A stretch of 64,000 nucleotides of DNA, from NCBI RefSeq assembly GCF_013032855.1, contig NZ_WQDA01000002.1, positions 620,001 to 684,000 of the forward strand. The letters are read 5' to 3'. Position 1 is the stretch's first letter, and each line of letters begins with the position of its first letter. A program made the translations under genes and the position numbers. Below the pieces are notes generated by a model that was not told the DNA's origin, searched no databases, and worked only from the letters and a program-made list of their open reading frames with translations. This document shows, piece by piece, positions 1-7,705 of the stretch. The DNA comes from Ruegeria arenilitoris. Lineage in GTDB: Bacteria; Pseudomonadota; Alphaproteobacteria; Rhodobacterales; Rhodobacteraceae.

Positions 1-60
1 ATGTCGGTGGGCCAATAGATACTGACAGACATGGCAATATCAAGTCTTTACAGAGGCGGT

Positions 61-570
61 TCAATGAGGATTGAGCGCATTTGACCGCAACAGCCCGGAA
101 AGCCCGCCGATCGAAACCGCTTGTGCTGCTTTTTCCGGCAGCATCCATCTACGCCGCCGTTCTGCGACTTCGGGGAACCGATCCGCCGTCTTGGTAACAA
201 GCAACGGGTAGACATCAACGACGCATGTCACCCGCCCCAGATCCCGGTGGTGTTTGTCGAAAGAGAACTGCCCGATACTGCGCGTCTCACAACGGCCTGT
301 CACACCGGCCTCTTCCCAGGCCTCCTGCGCTGCGGTCTCAGCCCCGCTAAGGCCGTCGATCATGCGGCCTTTGGGGATGATCCACCGCCCCGACCCCCGG
401 GTCGTGATCAACAATATCTCAGGCACCCCGCGCCGAAGCCGGTAGCATAGAGCCGCAGACTGCGGCAGAACCGGAAATGCCCCGGTTTCGGACAAAATAT
501 CTGGTGACAGCCCTGCGTTTTTCACGCTGCCCCGCCTCTTGTTTTGTTCTTCTTGCCTGTTTTCGGCCAC
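61..570 (-). CDS. Nudix hydrolase family protein
   Basis: This 169-residue protein belongs to the Nudix superfamily, enzymes that cleave a nucleoside diphosphate linked to another group. The Nudix box lies at residues 68-90. Its catalytic glutamates (E83, E86, E87) and closing G89-V90 are present, but the consensus E at box position 7 is L74 and the R at position 15 is Q82, so the box is degenerate. The N-terminal 20 residues are polar and probably not part of the fold. The start used is GTG at 570 and has no strong ribosome binding site, so a later start is possible. Substrate unknown; diphosphoinositol-polyphosphate-type enzymes have a similar layout. It faces the same way as the EcsC gene upstream. 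Confidence 0.8.
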   Translation of the reverse strand: MAENRQEEQNKRRGSVKNAGLSPDILSETGAFPVLPQSAALCYRLRRGVPEILLITTRGSGRWIIPKGRMIDGLSGAETAAQEAWEEAGVTGRCETRSIGQFSFDKHHRDLGRVTCVVDVYPLLVTKTADRFPEVAERRRRWMLPEKAAQAVSIGGLSGLLRSNALNPH

Positions 571-638
571 TTATCTTGCGGACCGATTAGGTGCAGGATA
601 CCACATCCTGCGGTTCTGTCCAATTTTGAAACTGTGGG

Positions 639-1388
639 TCAGACCAACATGCGACGTTGCAGACGCTGCACAAGCTCGTCATGCGGAATATCGGCATCGA
701 TCGCCAGACGCCGCAGGCCAAAATGCACACGGGCAATCTGCTGATAGTACCGGGCGTAGAGGTAGTTCGCGCCGCCTCCGGCCAAAGCTCCCAGTACCGG
801 AACGGTCTGTGCCGCCAGTTTCTGCCCCAAAACGACCGACAATCTCGGCGCGACGGCGGCAATGATCTTTTGCAGAGCGGGGCCCGTCACGGTCAGTCGG
901 ACCGAAAAGAACCCCATGTCTGCGCCGTCGTCATGCGCCAAGGGACCTGCCGCCGACAAAACGCGGATGCAATCGAACTGCACGTTCCTTGCCGAGGGGT
1001 CAAAACCTTCACGCGATGCGGCCCCTTGGATTGCGCGCAACAACATGGCCGTGGTCGCCGGAAGCTCGATCAACGCCGTCGTCAGGCCGCCAGCCCCACC
1101 CGCGGCGCCCATCGTGGTCGAGATGGCGGTATTGACCCACGGCTTCTGGTCGGGAACCGCGCGGCGCGATCCGTCAGCGGCACGGACTGCAAGCCACAAG
1201 GCCTGCTCGGTTGCACCGATCAGCCCATCGCGCACCGAACCGGGCAGCTGCTCCACCAGCGACTCGGCCGATCCACCCAGACGATTGAGCAACCGGATGC
1301 CGCTGCCGCCCGCACTGCGGTAGTGGCTTGCCAGCCGGTCCAACTCGGCATCGGGGTCAATTTCTCCGACGAGAACGACGTCATTCAT
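639..1388 (-). CDS. EcsC family protein
   Basis: The 249-residue product matches the EcsC family (named after a Bacillus ABC-transporter operon protein; molecular function not established). Visible family features are the central glycine-rich stretch at about residues 92-105 followed by a hydrophobic segment (GLTTALIELPATTAMLLRAI, about 101-120), and a second glycine/alanine-rich stretch near residue 210 (ALAGGGANYLYARYY). There is no signal peptide. The ATG at 1388 is 54 bases downstream of the GNAT gene on the same strand, so the two may be co-transcribed. Confidence 0.8.
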   Translation of the reverse strand: MNDVVLVGEIDPDAELDRLASHYRSAGGSGIRLLNRLGGSAESLVEQLPGSVRDGLIGATEQALWLAVRAADGSRRAVPDQKPWVNTAISTTMGAAGGAGGLTTALIELPATTAMLLRAIQGAASREGFDPSARNVQFDCIRVLSAAGPLAHDDGADMGFFSVRLTVTGPALQKIIAAVAPRLSVVLGQKLAAQTVPVLGALAGGGANYLYARYYQQIARVHFGLRRLAIDADIPHDELVQRLQRRMLV

Positions 1389-1442
1389 TCGGTGTCCTCC
1401 TGACCCTGAAACATTGGCATTTCACAACGCCGTTTCAATAGA

Positions 1443-1937
1443 TCAGCGCGTCCAGCGGGTCACCAAACCACTCACTCCGAGCCATGCGCCGGGGGTCAAA
1501 TCCAGCCCGAGAACCCGATCCGGGTTGGTTGGCGGCGGCATCTCTACCCCCTCGAGCCGGGCAAACCCAAAGCGTGAATAATAGGGCGCATCACCAACCA
1601 GCATGACCCGGTCCCACCCTTTGGCCCGCCCGGCTTCGATACCTTCGTGGATCAGAAAACCACCCAACCCTTCCCCCTGGTGGGTCGGGTGAACCGCAAC
1701 GGGCCCCAGCAAGAGCGCATCGTGTGCGCCAACATGAACCGGCCAAAATCGGATGGCCCCAGCCAAGATGCCCTGCCCGTCACGGGCAACCATCGACAGG
1801 CCTGATACCGGCGGAACATCGTCGCGCAAGCGGTAGGACGACAGCGCCTCGCGCCCCGGCGCAAAGCACAGGTCGTAGAGGGCTTCGACTTCCCACCAAT
1901 CCTCTGGCTCTTCCGGCCTGATCCCGAACTGCTGCAC
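1443..1937 (-). CDS. GNAT family N-acetyltransferase (YhbS-like)
   Basis: A 164-residue single-domain acetyltransferase of the GNAT fold, which moves an acetyl group from acetyl-CoA to an amine. The acetyl-CoA pyrophosphate-binding loop is clear: Q87-G-E-G-L-G92 after the beta strand LLLGPVAVHP. The later YYSRFGF motif (about residues 123-129) is typical of the YhbS-like subgroup. The acceptor is unknown. It is divergent from the flavin reductase gene; the 72 bases between them must hold both promoters. Confidence 0.85.
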   Translation of the reverse strand: MQQFGIRPEEPEDWWEVEALYDLCFAPGREALSSYRLRDDVPPVSGLSMVARDGQGILAGAIRFWPVHVGAHDALLLGPVAVHPTHQGEGLGGFLIHEGIEAGRAKGWDRVMLVGDAPYYSRFGFARLEGVEMPPPTNPDRVLGLDLTPGAWLGVSGLVTRWTR

Positions 1938-2009
1938 CGCGGCCCTCTTTTCGACTCTGGAAATCGCCCTAGCACTTCGCTAGGCCTTGAGCAAACGCTT
2001 GGAGATCAG

Positions 2010-2615
2010 ATGTTCTATCGCCCCGAAGACGGTCACGGATTGCCGCACAACCCGTTCAACGCCATCATCACGCCGCGCCCGATCGGATGGATCTCGACCC
2101 GCGGCGCGGATGGGATCAACAACCTGGCGCCCTATTCGTTCTTCAACGGGGTCGCCTATACGCCGCCGCAGGTGATGTTTGCCTCCACCGGGACAAAGCA
2201 CGACCAGGACGGCGGAAAGGACAGCATCGCCAATATCGAGGCGACCGGCGTCTTTTGCGTCAACGTGGTGGCCCACGCCCATCGGGACGCGATGAACGCA
2301 AGCTCGGCCAGCCTTCCGAAAGAGGTGGACGAGTTCGCCCACGCCGGCCTGACATCGGTGGAATGCAAAACCATCCCATGCGCCCGCATCGAGGGCGCCC
2401 CTGCCGCGCTGGAATGTAAACTGACCCAGATCGTCACGCTGCCCGGCGAAGCCAACCGGGTGGTTTTCGGAGAAGTCGTCGGCGTGCACCTGCGCGATGA
2501 TTGCCTGAAGGACGGCAAGTTCGACGTCACCACCTTTCAACCCTTGTCGCGGCTTGGGTATCGCGACTACTCGGTGGTGACGGAGTTGTTTTCCCTCAAT
2601 CGTCCAGACGATTGA
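2010..2615 (+). CDS. Flavin reductase domain protein (FMN-binding split barrel)
   Basis: A 201-residue protein of the flavin reductase-like / DIM6-NTAB family, which binds FMN and in characterised members reduces flavin with NAD(P)H or acts as a small oxygenase component. The FMN-site region is near the N-terminus: PRPIGWISTRG, then NLAPYSFFNGV (about residues 23-48), and the middle of the fold carries ATGVFCVNVV. Length is normal for the family. No partner monooxygenase is adjacent, so the physiological substrate cannot be named. The gene is followed by two strong hairpins before the convergent SulP gene. Confidence 0.85.
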   Translation: MFYRPEDGHGLPHNPFNAIITPRPIGWISTRGADGINNLAPYSFFNGVAYTPPQVMFASTGTKHDQDGGKDSIANIEATGVFCVNVVAHAHRDAMNASSASLPKEVDEFAHAGLTSVECKTIPCARIEGAPAALECKLTQIVTLPGEANRVVFGEVVGVHLRDDCLKDGKFDVTTFQPLSRLGYRDYSVVTELFSLNRPDD

Positions 2616-2624
2616 GCCGGGTTT

Positions 2625-2670
2625 GGGGGCTCTGCCCCCGCCGCGCGGTGCGAGGCACAGCCTCGCATTT
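2625..2670. terminator. Double hairpin between convergent genes
   Basis: Two perfect stem-loops stand back to back between the flavin reductase gene and the convergent SulP gene. The first has arms GGGGGC/GCCCCC (2625-2630 and 2634-2639) with loop TCT. The second has arms TGCGAGGC/GCCTCGCA (2649-2656 and 2660-2667) with loop ACA. A short T-rich tail follows on the plus strand. They probably end transcription from both sides, and could be a dispersed intergenic palindrome. Confidence 0.55.
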
Positions 2671-2672
2671 CC

Positions 2673-4307
2673 TCAGTGGCCGCCCAGAATGCCGGTTCGA
2701 ACAGAATAGTCGACCGCAAGGCCGTAGTCCGGGTCATCGTCGCTGTCGACCATCAGGTGACCCGCTTTCTTGAGCAGCTTGTGGCAATCCCGGCTGAGAT
2801 GGCGCAGCATGACGCGCTTGCCTGCCGCCTCATATTTCGCAGCGATGTTTTCGATGGCCTGCAGGGCAGATTGGTCGACCACGCGGCTGTCGGCGAAGTC
2901 CACGATCACCGTTTCCGGGTCGTTCTGGACATCGAACAGTTCGACAAACCCCTCAGACGAGCCGAAGAACAGCGGCCCCTTGATCTCGTAGACCTTGGCG
3001 CCTTTCTCGGTTTCCGAGTCGCGGGTGACCGCGTGGATGCGCTTGGCGTTGTTCCAGGCATAGGCCAGCGCCGAAACGATCACGCCGACCACGACGGCCA
3101 CAGCGAGGTCTTCCATCACGGTGACGACGGTGACCAGAACGATGACGAAGGCATCCGTCAGCGGCACCTTGCGCAGGATGTTGAACGAATTCCAGGCGAA
3201 CGTGCCGATCACCACCATGAACATCACGCCAACCAGCGCGGCCAGCGGGATTTGTTCGATCAGGGGTGAGCCGACAAGGATAAACACCAGCAGGAACAGC
3301 GCGGCAGCGATCCCCGCGATGCGCGTACGGCCGCCGGATTTCACGTTGATCATCGACTGCCCGATCATCGCACAGCCGCCCATGCCGCCAAAGAACCCGG
3401 TCACGACGTTGGCGGTGCCCTGCGCGATGCATTCCTGCGACGCACCACCGCGCTTGCCGGTGATCTCGCCCACCAGGTTCAGCGTAAGCAGAGATTCGAT
3501 CAGGCCGATGGCGGCCAGGATGACGGCGTAGGGCAGAATGATCTCAAACGTCTCCCAGGTCAGCGGAACCATGGGGATGTGGAATTTCGGCAGGCCGCCC
3601 TCGATCGAGGCCAGGTCTCCGACGCGCGGGACATCCAGCCCCATGCCGATCACCAGCGCAGCCACCACGACGATGCCCGCCAGCGGCGCTGGCACAATGC
3701 GCGTGATGCGCGGCATCACCCAGATCACCGCCATGGTCAGCGCGACCAGCCCCAGCATCGTATAGAGTTGCATCCCGGACAGCCATTCACCACCGCTCAT
3801 GCCGTGGCCGGTGTTTTCCATGGTGCCCGGCACCTTGAACTGGCCCAGTTGCGCCAGAAAGATCACGATCGCCAGGCCGTTGACAAAGCCCAGCATCACC
3901 GGATGCGGCACCAGGCGGATGAACCGGCCCCAATGCATGGCCCCCGCGATAATCTGCAGGATGCCCATCAAAACCACTGTGGCGAACAGGTATTCGACCC
4001 CGTGCTGCGCCACCAGCGCCACCATGACGACCGCCAGCGCACCGGTTGCGCCCGAGATCATACCCGGACGACCCCCGATCAGCGCGGTGATCAGCCCCAC
4101 GAGGAACGCCGCATACAGGCCTACCAGCGGGTGAACCCCGGCGACGAAGGCAAAGGCCACCGCTTCGGGCACCAGGGCCAGGGCGACGGTCAGGCCCGAC
4201 AAAAGCTCGATCCGCAGGCGGGCGGGGGTCAGCTTTTCGTCCGGCATCCAGCTCAGATCGGGAATGGCGAGGCGATTGGCAAAGCTTGCCAGCAAGGCTC
4301 GGGGCAT
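2673..4307 (-). CDS. SulP family inorganic anion transporter with STAS domain
   Basis: A 544-residue membrane protein of the SulP (SLC26) family. These move sulfate, bicarbonate or related anions, often with sodium or proton coupling. The N-terminal part (about 30-410) has the many hydrophobic helices of the family and the conserved stretch GMGGCAMIGQSMINVKSGG near residue 310. The C-terminal part (about 440-530) is a STAS domain, recognised by VDFADSRVVDQSALQAI. The full length indicates an intact transporter. The anion cannot be told from sequence; both sulfate and bicarbonate are plausible in a marine bacterium. It is divergent from mtnP. Confidence 0.9.
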   Translation of the reverse strand: MPRALLASFANRLAIPDLSWMPDEKLTPARLRIELLSGLTVALALVPEAVAFAFVAGVHPLVGLYAAFLVGLITALIGGRPGMISGATGALAVVMVALVAQHGVEYLFATVVLMGILQIIAGAMHWGRFIRLVPHPVMLGFVNGLAIVIFLAQLGQFKVPGTMENTGHGMSGGEWLSGMQLYTMLGLVALTMAVIWVMPRITRIVPAPLAGIVVVAALVIGMGLDVPRVGDLASIEGGLPKFHIPMVPLTWETFEIILPYAVILAAIGLIESLLTLNLVGEITGKRGGASQECIAQGTANVVTGFFGGMGGCAMIGQSMINVKSGGRTRIAGIAAALFLLVFILVGSPLIEQIPLAALVGVMFMVVIGTFAWNSFNILRKVPLTDAFVIVLVTVVTVMEDLAVAVVVGVIVSALAYAWNNAKRIHAVTRDSETEKGAKVYEIKGPLFFGSSEGFVELFDVQNDPETVIVDFADSRVVDQSALQAIENIAAKYEAAGKRVMLRHLSRDCHKLLKKAGHLMVDSDDDPDYGLAVDYSVRTGILGGH

Positions 4308-4523
4308 GAATTGGTCCTGTGGGTCAGAATGTTCGCGCGAAGGCGGTCGTATACCCGCCTTCGGCGCTGTCTGCTAGCCCATCGATGGCAGGCTGTCATG
4401 CAAAAACTGCAAGGCGACGCCCCTTGTGGCGCCTGTGCGGCGCAATAACACCGGCAAGCCTTGCCAAATGCCCGACAAGCCCGCAGAAATTCCCTCAGGC
4501 AGGTATCGCAGCGGAGAACGAAC

Positions 4524-5396
4524 GTGGCCCAGACAAAAATTGCCGTCATCGGCGGATCGGGAATTTATGACATCGACGGGCTGGAAACGCCGCAATGGGT
4601 TACCGTGGAAACGCCTTGGGGCGCGCCGTCCGACCAGATCCTGACCGGGACACTGGACGGCATCGAGATGGCCTTTCTGCCCCGCCACGGGCGCGGGCAT
4701 GTGCATTCGCCGACCGAGGTGCCCTATCGTGCCAATATCGACGCGCTGAAACGGCTGGGGGTGACCGATGTGATCTCGGTTTCGGCCTGCGGCTCCTTCC
4801 GCGAACACATGGCGCCGGGCGATTTCGTGGTCGTCGATCAGTTCATCGACCGCACCTTCGCCCGCGAGAAAAGCTTTTTCGGCACCGGCTGCGTCGCCCA
4901 TGTCAGCGTGGCCCATCCGACCTGCCCGCGCGTGGGCGATGCCTGTGAATCCGCCGCCCGGGCGGCCGGCATCACCGTGCACCGTGGCGGCACCTATCTG
5001 GCGATGGAAGGGCCGCAATTCTCGACGCTGGCGGAATCGAAGATGTACCGCGAGCAGTGGGGCTGCGACGTGATCGGCATGACCAACATGCCCGAGGCCA
5101 AACTGGCCCGCGAGGCCGAGCTTTGCTATGCCTCGGTGGCGATGGTCACCGACTATGACAGCTGGCACCCCGATCACGGCGAAGTGGACGTGACCGCTAT
5201 CATCGCGACGCTGACCGGCAACGCCGAGAAGGCGCGCGCCTTGGTCAAAGGCCTGCCCGCCATGCTGGGAGCGGACCGCGCGCCCTGCCCGCATGGCTGC
5301 GATCTTGCGCTGGACCACGCGATTTTGACGGCCCCGGAAAAGCGCGACCCGCAAGTGCTGGCCAAGCTGGATGCGGTGGCGGGCCGGGTATTGTAG
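4524..5396 (+). CDS. mtnP: S-methyl-5'-thioadenosine phosphorylase
   Basis: MTA phosphorylase splits methylthioadenosine with phosphate into adenine and 5-methylthioribose-1-phosphate, the entry of methionine salvage. The N-terminal phosphate loop GGSGIYD is at residues 10-16 and the base/sugar site MEGPQFSTLAES is near residue 162, followed by the family stretch IGMTNMPEAKLARE. I chose the GTG at 4524 because GGAGA lies six bases before it and the protein then begins directly at the first beta strand. An upstream in-frame ATG at 4461 would add 21 residues without family resemblance. The product is 290 residues. The apt gene 1 kb downstream can recycle the adenine. Confidence 0.92.
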   Translation: MAQTKIAVIGGSGIYDIDGLETPQWVTVETPWGAPSDQILTGTLDGIEMAFLPRHGRGHVHSPTEVPYRANIDALKRLGVTDVISVSACGSFREHMAPGDFVVVDQFIDRTFAREKSFFGTGCVAHVSVAHPTCPRVGDACESAARAAGITVHRGGTYLAMEGPQFSTLAESKMYREQWGCDVIGMTNMPEAKLAREAELCYASVAMVTDYDSWHPDHGEVDVTAIIATLTGNAEKARALVKGLPAMLGADRAPCPHGCDLALDHAILTAPEKRDPQVLAKLDAVAGRVL

Positions 5397-5454
5397 GCGT
5401 CCTTGACGGCCTCGTGTTTTCTTAGGCTAGCTGCTGCGGATTTGACGGAGTTGG

Positions 5455-6087
5455 ATGATGGATTTTGAACTTTGGCTGGCCTTTGTCGCAGCCTCGACCG
5501 CCCTTCTGCTGATCCCGGGACCGACGGTTCTGCTGGTGCTCAGCTATGCGCTGTCCAAAGGGCGCAGCGTGGCCGTGGCCTCGGCCACGGGGGTTGCGCT
5601 GGGGGACCTGATCGCTATGACCGCCTCGTTGCTGGGGCTTGGGGCGCTGGTGCTGGCGTCGGCCACGTTGTTTTCGGTGCTGAAATGGGTGGGCGCCGCC
5701 TATCTGGTTTGGCTGGGCATCAAGCTGCTGCGCAGTGCGCCGTCCGGCGGGATGCAGGCAGTTGCCACCGGGCGCGGCGTCACCGCGCGCGGCGTGTTCG
5801 GCCATGCGGCCGCTGTTACTGCGCTGAACCCGAAATCCATCGCCTTCTTCATCGCCTTCGTGCCGCAATTTCTGCGCCCGGCCGAGCCGCTGGGCCCGCA
5901 GTTCGCGATCCTGATTGCGACTTTCGTGGGATTGGCCGGGCTGAACGCGCTGGCCTATGCGCTGCTGGCCGACCGGCTGCGCCGCGTAATCGGCCGCCCC
6001 AGCATCATCACCGGCATGACCCGTTTCGGAGGGTTGACCCTGATCGGAATGGGCGTGGCCACGGCGGTACTGCGTCGCCCGGCCTGA
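5455..6087 (+). CDS. LysE/RhtB family amino-acid exporter
   Basis: A 210-residue inner-membrane exporter of the LysE/RhtB type. The protein has the family's six hydrophobic segments and the N-terminal signature IPGPTVLLVLSYALSKG, then GVALGD. Characterised relatives export basic amino acids, homoserine, threonine or cysteine; the substrate here is unknown. Two ATG codons lie side by side at 5455 and 5458; the GGAG at 5447 is better spaced for the second, so the true protein may lack the first Met. It lies between mtnP and a convergent small gene. Confidence 0.88.
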   Translation: MMDFELWLAFVAASTALLLIPGPTVLLVLSYALSKGRSVAVASATGVALGDLIAMTASLLGLGALVLASATLFSVLKWVGAAYLVWLGIKLLRSAPSGGMQAVATGRGVTARGVFGHAAAVTALNPKSIAFFIAFVPQFLRPAEPLGPQFAILIATFVGLAGLNALAYALLADRLRRVIGRPSIITGMTRFGGLTLIGMGVATAVLRRPA

Positions 6088-6093
6088 AGGCAG

Positions 6094-6276
6094 TCAGGTC
6101 CCGGCGTTCTCAGCCATGAATGCGCGAATGAACTTGCGGATCTCGCGCGCGGCCGAGGTGTCGAGATCGCGGCACAGCGCAACGAACGCGTCGCGTTCGT
6201 CCTTGTCCAGGCGCAGAACCAGCTGGCTGTTCTTTTTGGTAGATCCCTTGAGGTCGGCCTTGGCCACGGCTGTCAT
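6094..6276 (-). CDS. Small ribbon-helix-helix-like protein
   Basis: A 60-residue basic protein. The order is a short polar arm, a beta-strand-like stretch (SQLVLRLDKDERDAFVALCRDL, about 17-38) and a second helix (SAAREIRKFIRAFMAE). This is the pattern of Arc/MetJ ribbon-helix-helix DNA-binding proteins, which bind DNA as dimers through the strand. No toxin gene adjoins it, so a toxin-antitoxin role is not supported. An imperfect 30-base inverted repeat lies 35 bases upstream of its start and could be its own operator. It ends seven bases from the convergent LysE-type gene. Confidence 0.65.
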   Translation of the reverse strand: MTAVAKADLKGSTKKNSQLVLRLDKDERDAFVALCRDLDTSAAREIRKFIRAFMAENAGT

Positions 6277-6311
6277 CCTTGTTCTGGGCCTGCATCAGCG
6301 CGTGGCACCTT

Positions 6312-6341
6312 GTATAGACAAAGCGCATCGCTTGTCGATAC
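6312..6341. promoter_or_regulatory. Inverted repeat upstream of the ribbon-helix-helix gene
   Basis: The left arm GTATAGACAAAGCG (6312-6325) is matched by the right arm CGCTTGTCGATAC (6329-6341) around a CAT centre, with one mismatch and one one-base indel. The repeat sits between the divergent ribbon-helix-helix gene (start 6276) and apt (start 6476), 35 bases before the former. This is a usual place for an autoregulatory operator. The function is inferred only. Confidence 0.4.
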
Positions 6342-6475
6342 CCGCAGCCCCCAAGGGCGGGTGGTCCGGGCGCATCTGTTCCGCAGCAAATACGCGCAGG
6401 AAGGCAGCCGTGGCTTGCATGACTGGCCGTGATACGCCAAACACCGCCGTGTTTTGACGCAAGAAGGGTTGCCCC

Positions 6476-7015
6476 ATGTCCAGAAGCAAAACGGTCAAGG
6501 ATTACATTCGGACCATCGTCGATTTTCCCCACGAAGGGATCATGTTCCGCGACGTGACGACCCTGTTTGCGGATCCCCGCGGGTTTCGCATGGCCATCGA
6601 CCAGATGCTGCACCCCTATGCCGGCGAGCGCATCGACAAGGTCGTTGGGCTCGAGGCGCGCGGGTTCATCCTAGGCGGCGCGATCGCTCACCAGCTGAGC
6701 GTGGGCTTCGTTCCGATCCGCAAGAAGGGCAAGCTGCCGGGCACCACGATCAGCGAGGAGTACAAGCTGGAATACGGCGAGGCCATCGTCGAGATCCACG
6801 ATGACGCGATCCAGCCCGGTGAAAAGGTTCTGGTCGTCGATGACCTGCTGGCCACCGGCGGCACTGCCGCGGCAGGCATCAAGCTGATCGAACGGCTGGG
6901 CGGCGAGATTGTCAGCTGCGCCTTCATCATCGACCTGCCCGAGCTGGGTGGCCGGAAGGTGCTGGAGGAGATGGGCATGGACGTCCATGTCTTGTGCGAA
7001 TTCGAAGGGCTGTGA
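6476..7015 (+). CDS. apt: Adenine phosphoribosyltransferase
   Basis: Apt joins adenine and PRPP to make AMP and pyrophosphate (purine salvage, cytoplasm). The 179-residue length is normal. The PRPP-binding motif [14 protein letters not shown] is near residues 117-130, and the family stretch [12 protein letters not shown] is near residues 57-68. The ATG at 6476 is preceded by AGAAGG at suitable distance. A strong hairpin terminator follows. Its closeness to MTA phosphorylase fits recycling of the adenine made there. Confidence 0.95.
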   Translation: MSRSKTVKDYIRTIVDFPHEGIMFRDVTTLFADPRGFRMAIDQMLHPYAGERIDKVVGLEARGFILGGAIAHQLSVGFVPIRKKGKLPGTTISEEYKLEYGEAIVEIHDDAIQPGEKVLVVDDLLATGGTAAAGIKLIERLGGEIVSCAFIIDLPELGGRKVLEEMGMDVHVLCEFEGL

Positions 7016-7053
7016 ACAGACAGCGGTCACGATTTCGTGACTTGCCGCTGGAA

Positions 7054-7086
7054 ACGCCGCGCGCTTAGCGCGGCGTCGTTCGTTTT
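7054..7086 (+). terminator. Terminator after apt
   Basis: Stem ACGCCGCGC (7054-7062) pairs with GCGCGGCGT (7068-7076) around loop GCTTA and is followed by TCGTTCGTTTT. A smaller perfect hairpin GTCACGA-TT-TCGTGAC lies just upstream at 7026-7041. Confidence 0.7.
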
Positions 7087-7184
7087 CCAGTCGGTTTTTT
7101 GCCCCTGACGCCTGATCTCCTTTCGGCATGTCGCCGTATAGACCGTGATGTCGCCGATGACATCCTCAACAAGGGAAGTAGATC

Positions 7185-7667
7185 ATGTTTCGCAAATTCG
7201 CTGTTGCCGGTGTCGCCAGTATCCTGTTTTCGACCGCTGCCATGGCCGACGGCCACGGCAAGGACATTGTGGACACCGCTGTCGGGGCTGGCAGCTTCAA
7301 CACTCTGGTTGCAGCCGTGCAGGCCGCCGAGTTGGTTGACACGCTGAAGGGCGAAGGCCCATTCACCGTGTTCGCGCCTACCGATGAAGCCTTTGCCGCG
7401 TTGCCCGAAGGCACCGTGGAGACGCTGCTGAAGCCCGAGAACAAGGATCAGCTTGTGGCGATCCTCACCTATCACGTGGTTCCGGGCAAAGTGATGTCGG
7501 GTGATCTGTCCGACGACATGACTGCCGCCACCGTTCAGGGTGGAGAGATCACGATCGATCTCGACAACGGTGTCATGGTCAATGACGCAAACGTCGTTCA
7601 GGCAGATATCGAAACCAGCAATGGCGTGATCCACGTCATCGACAAGGTTATCCTGCCTGCGTCGTAA
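7185..7667 (+). CDS. Secreted fasciclin (FAS1) domain protein
   Basis: A 160-residue exported protein with one FAS1 domain, a fold linked to adhesion or surface attachment in many organisms. Residues 1-21 form a signal peptide ending AMA, followed by [12 protein letters not shown]. The FAS1 domain fills about residues 25-159, with the family motifs [16 protein letters not shown] and [10 protein letters not shown] and the final [12 protein letters not shown]. The mature protein is acidic, as expected outside the cell of a marine bacterium. It stands alone between a terminator and a downstream palindrome. The role in attachment is a family-based guess. Confidence 0.9.
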   Translation: MFRKFAVAGVASILFSTAAMADGHGKDIVDTAVGAGSFNTLVAAVQAAELVDTLKGEGPFTVFAPTDEAFAALPEGTVETLLKPENKDQLVAILTYHVVPGKVMSGDLSDDMTAATVQGGEITIDLDNGVMVNDANVVQADIETSNGVIHVIDKVILPAS

Positions 7668-7679
7668 ACGACGCGTAGC

Positions 7680-7704
7680 TGCGGCCCGGAGCGTCCGGGC
7701 CGCA
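7680..7704. terminator. Palindrome between convergent genes
   Basis: A perfect 11-base-pair stem (TGCGGCCCGGA with TCCGGGCCGCA) around loop GCG lies between the FAS1 gene and the convergent FAD oxidase gene. There is no T-run on either side, so intrinsic termination is uncertain. Confidence 0.45.
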
Positions 7705-7705
7705 C

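Noticed and set aside
1..60. Short open frame at the window start
   Set aside because: Only a few codons before a stop; nothing can be supported here.
6094..6276. Toxin-antitoxin antitoxin
   Set aside because: No toxin-sized gene lies next to the ribbon-helix-helix protein.
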